A stretch of DNA of 64,000 nt from Glandiceps talaboti (taxonomy: Eukaryota > Hemichordata > Enteropneusta > Spengelidae), in NCBI RefSeq assembly GCF_964340395.1, contig NC_135550.1, positions 33,634,176 through 33,698,175 of the forward strand. The letters run 5' to 3'. Each line of letters starts with the position of its first letter. Position 1 is the first letter of the stretch. The translations under genes and the position numbers were made by a program. Below the pieces are notes generated by a model. The model was not told where the DNA came from, searched no databases, and was given only the letters and a program-made list of their open reading frames with translations. Positions 55,600 to 64,000 of this stretch are shown here, in pieces.

Positions 55600-55720
55600 C
55601 ATGGTCTTGAAGTTTGGTGCTAAAATTTGGAATACATTCCCTTCATATTTAAGAGATACCTGTTGTCGGAGTAAGTTTAAAACAGACTTCAAGCAGTACC
55701 TCCTAAACCAATAATAGATT
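55600..55720 (+). pseudogene. LINE ORF2 C-terminus (plus strand)
   Basis: 'FGAKIWNTFPSYLRD' and 'SKFKTDFKQYLLNQ' then a stop match the conserved end of L2/CR1-like ORF2, as at 34620-34720 and 40850-40946. Confidence 0.7.
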
Positions 55721-55984
55721 TCACCTTTTTATTAATATTTTTTTTACTCTTTATCATAACACATTATAAGTTTTGTATCATGGTCATTTTTAATAATCAT
55801 TATTTGTTTGCTGTAAATTTGTATGTATTGTCTAATTTTCTTCATTGAATTAGGTCAGTCTCGAGTAGTTGTTTTGTCAACTATTTTTGACTTCATTTCC
55901 ATGTCTGCTCATAGATATATTGTTGTTCACTCATTTCTTTTATAGTTTCAGTTGTATAATTTTTTATCTAGTGGAAAGAAAGCA

Positions 55985-56325
<341 letters not shown>

Positions 56326-56349
56326 TAGAATGCTACCATTATGCTGAAG

Positions 56350-56470
56350 AGAATGACGTACATGTCACGTGCTAAAATCAAAACGGGGATTTCCCGTAGG
56401 TCACGTCACAGAACATGGGCCAATCATTTGAATGGACTAAAGTCACATGGTTCAAAGGGGGATCCCATGA
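56350..56470 (+). promoter_or_regulatory. Putative promoter/enhancer of TRAF gene 2
   Basis: Within 70 bp lie a CRE-like TGACGTAC (56354), an E-box CACGTG (56366-56371), a kappaB motif GGGGATTTCCC (56385-56395), a CRE-like TCACGTCA (about 56401) and CCAAT (about 56420). It sits outside the neighbouring repeat and about 0.85 kb upstream of an acceptor-bounded first coding exon. Promoter identity is inferred from motifs and position. Confidence 0.45.
56385..56395. promoter_or_regulatory. NF-kappaB-type binding motif GGGGATTTCCC
   Basis: Exact match to a classical kappaB consensus (GGGRNWYYCC), flanked by E-box and CRE-like motifs. Confidence 0.55.
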
Positions 56471-57209
56471 TACAATCCGTAGTAGTGAGTATGTTCTGAT
56501 GACATATTGCATCATTCGATACGCTATGTGGATTAAATGTTAGAATCATATATCGGACACATTATTTTTCAATTGTTCAAGTCGGTACATTGTACTTCGT
56601 ACCATGTAAGTTGTAACGGTACTTATCTCGGATTCAACCCAAGACCAGGTACAGTATTAACAGGAAATGTGTGACAGTGTGTATATACTTGCACAGCTGC
56701 ACAGCTGGTCGAAAAATCGTCAGCGGCAAGACGGCAAATGTATTCAACACCCTATGTTGCTATATTGAGACATGACGAGTTTGTATTGAGACCATCTCCG
56801 TTTTGTCTTTTAATATATAGGTCTTTACATGTAATATATACGATATTATCTACTGGCGTTTCTAGTTACAGTCATTTTAGCCTGGAATCATGTACGGATT
56901 GGGATCCGTTTTGAATGTTTCTTTCCAATCACCAAACCTTCAAACAGAACTAGTGATCTGTTACACACAAGTAACGAGGATTCAATGTATTAAGCACGAG
57001 AAAGGCTAGTAATTGTGCGTTAGCAAGTTTGATGTGCGACCCCCCCCCCCACACACACACACAAATTACCATATTTGCAAGGGTTACCATACAGAAACGC
57101 AACTGCACGGATTTGTCCAAACAGTAAAAGAACATTTCAAATAGAGTAAATCAACTGTGTTTTAATTCCATGATGAGAGGGCGCTAATTAACTTCATTGT
57201 AATTTACAG
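56471..57209. other. Region between putative promoter and first coding exon of TRAF gene 2
   Basis: May contain a non-coding first exon. 'accatgtaagttg' at about 56603 could be a donor, but I cannot confirm it. A C run and CA repeat lie at 57040-57063. Confidence 0.4.
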
Positions 57210-57281
57210 GAAAAATGAGGCAAGGATGAAGACCATAATTGGGTGATCTTGGGTGTACATTTAAAGACTGAAATTAACATC

Positions 57282-63594
<6,313 letters not shown>

Positions 63595-64000
63595 GTATGT
63601 TGATAAATGAAATCTTCACTGTTCTGTCACATTTCAAACTTGCCTATTATGTTAACTTTCATCTATGACTTAAATTTTATGACAAATTATATCTGTAGAT
63701 ATAGCTACTAGTTAGACATTCAAGTTCACAAGATTGAAAAGGCATGTACTTCTTGGACAGCTGATTAGCATATGTACACAGATAAATGGCTTTGTGTACA
63801 GAATTCACTTGGTAATTACCAAGATACTTATATTTACATTGAAATCCTGGTTTTGCTGTAATCATGATGAGTCAAGATACAAGTGTAAATCTGTTGTCTG
63901 GAAGAAACCATTTCATGTAGAGTTTGTTCAAATGGAGTATATATTTAGCATATATATTACCTACTTTGCCGACATATTTTGATAAGTTCTGATGACAATT
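63595..64000 (+). other. TRAF gene 2 intron 5 (start); nothing recognised
   Basis: Intronic sequence to the window edge; the open frame at 63734-63982 shows no TRAF domain. Confidence 0.5.

Overview
The window is animal nuclear DNA: AT-rich, with split genes (GT-AG introns), abundant microsatellites, and a dense mix of DIRS-type and split-repeat tyrosine-recombinase retrotransposons, L2/CR1-like LINEs, a tRNA-headed SINE, a Ty3/Gypsy relic and hAT-like elements. The repeat spectrum and the TRAF protein sequence fit a marine invertebrate (invertebrate deuterostome or spiralian). I cannot name the species from sequence alone.

Two host genes are supported, both TRAF (TNF-receptor-associated factor) adaptors, head-to-tail on the + strand. 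Gene 1 (coding exons 30704-44749) is complete. Its eight coding exons join without a frame break into a 586-residue TRAF3-like protein: RING, TRAF-type zinc fingers, coiled coil and MATH/TRAF-C domain. Gene 2 (from 57282, running off the right edge) is a diverged paralogue with the same exon plan. Its RING, zinc-finger and early coiled-coil exons are visible; its MATH domain lies outside the window. Both coding starts follow a good splice acceptor, so both genes probably have upstream non-coding exons. Far upstream of each is a promoter-like cluster with a perfect 11-bp NF-kappaB-type motif (25895 and 56385), which suggests feedback by the pathway these adaptors serve.

Layout: 1-5.7 kb, degenerate tandem repeats, G-run repeats and a 1-kb tandem duplication bounded by CATA arrays. 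5.7-14.5 kb, nested elements: LINE fragments, a foldback element, an element with minisatellite-like inverted ends, a hAT-like element inside a LINE, and a 1.5-kb element inside another repeat whose neighbouring copy preserves the empty site. 15.1-17.1 kb, an L2/CR1 LINE. 17.7-20.9 kb, a minus-strand Ngaro/PAT-type retrotransposon with split direct repeats, missing most of its reverse transcriptase. 22.7-25.2 kb, microsatellites and a hAT-like element. 25.8-26.3 kb, the putative gene 1 promoter. 30.7-44.7 kb, TRAF gene 1, with a SINE, several LINE fragments and a DIRS1-like element (itself hit by a LINE) in its introns. 46-56 kb, interspersed repeats and LINE fragments. 56.35-56.45 kb, the putative gene 2 promoter. 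57.3 kb to the end, TRAF gene 2, with Gypsy and foldback insertions in its introns.

No protein-coding gene other than the two TRAFs is supported; the remaining coding-like stretches are transposon remnants or translations of simple repeats. All coordinates and splice sites were read by eye.
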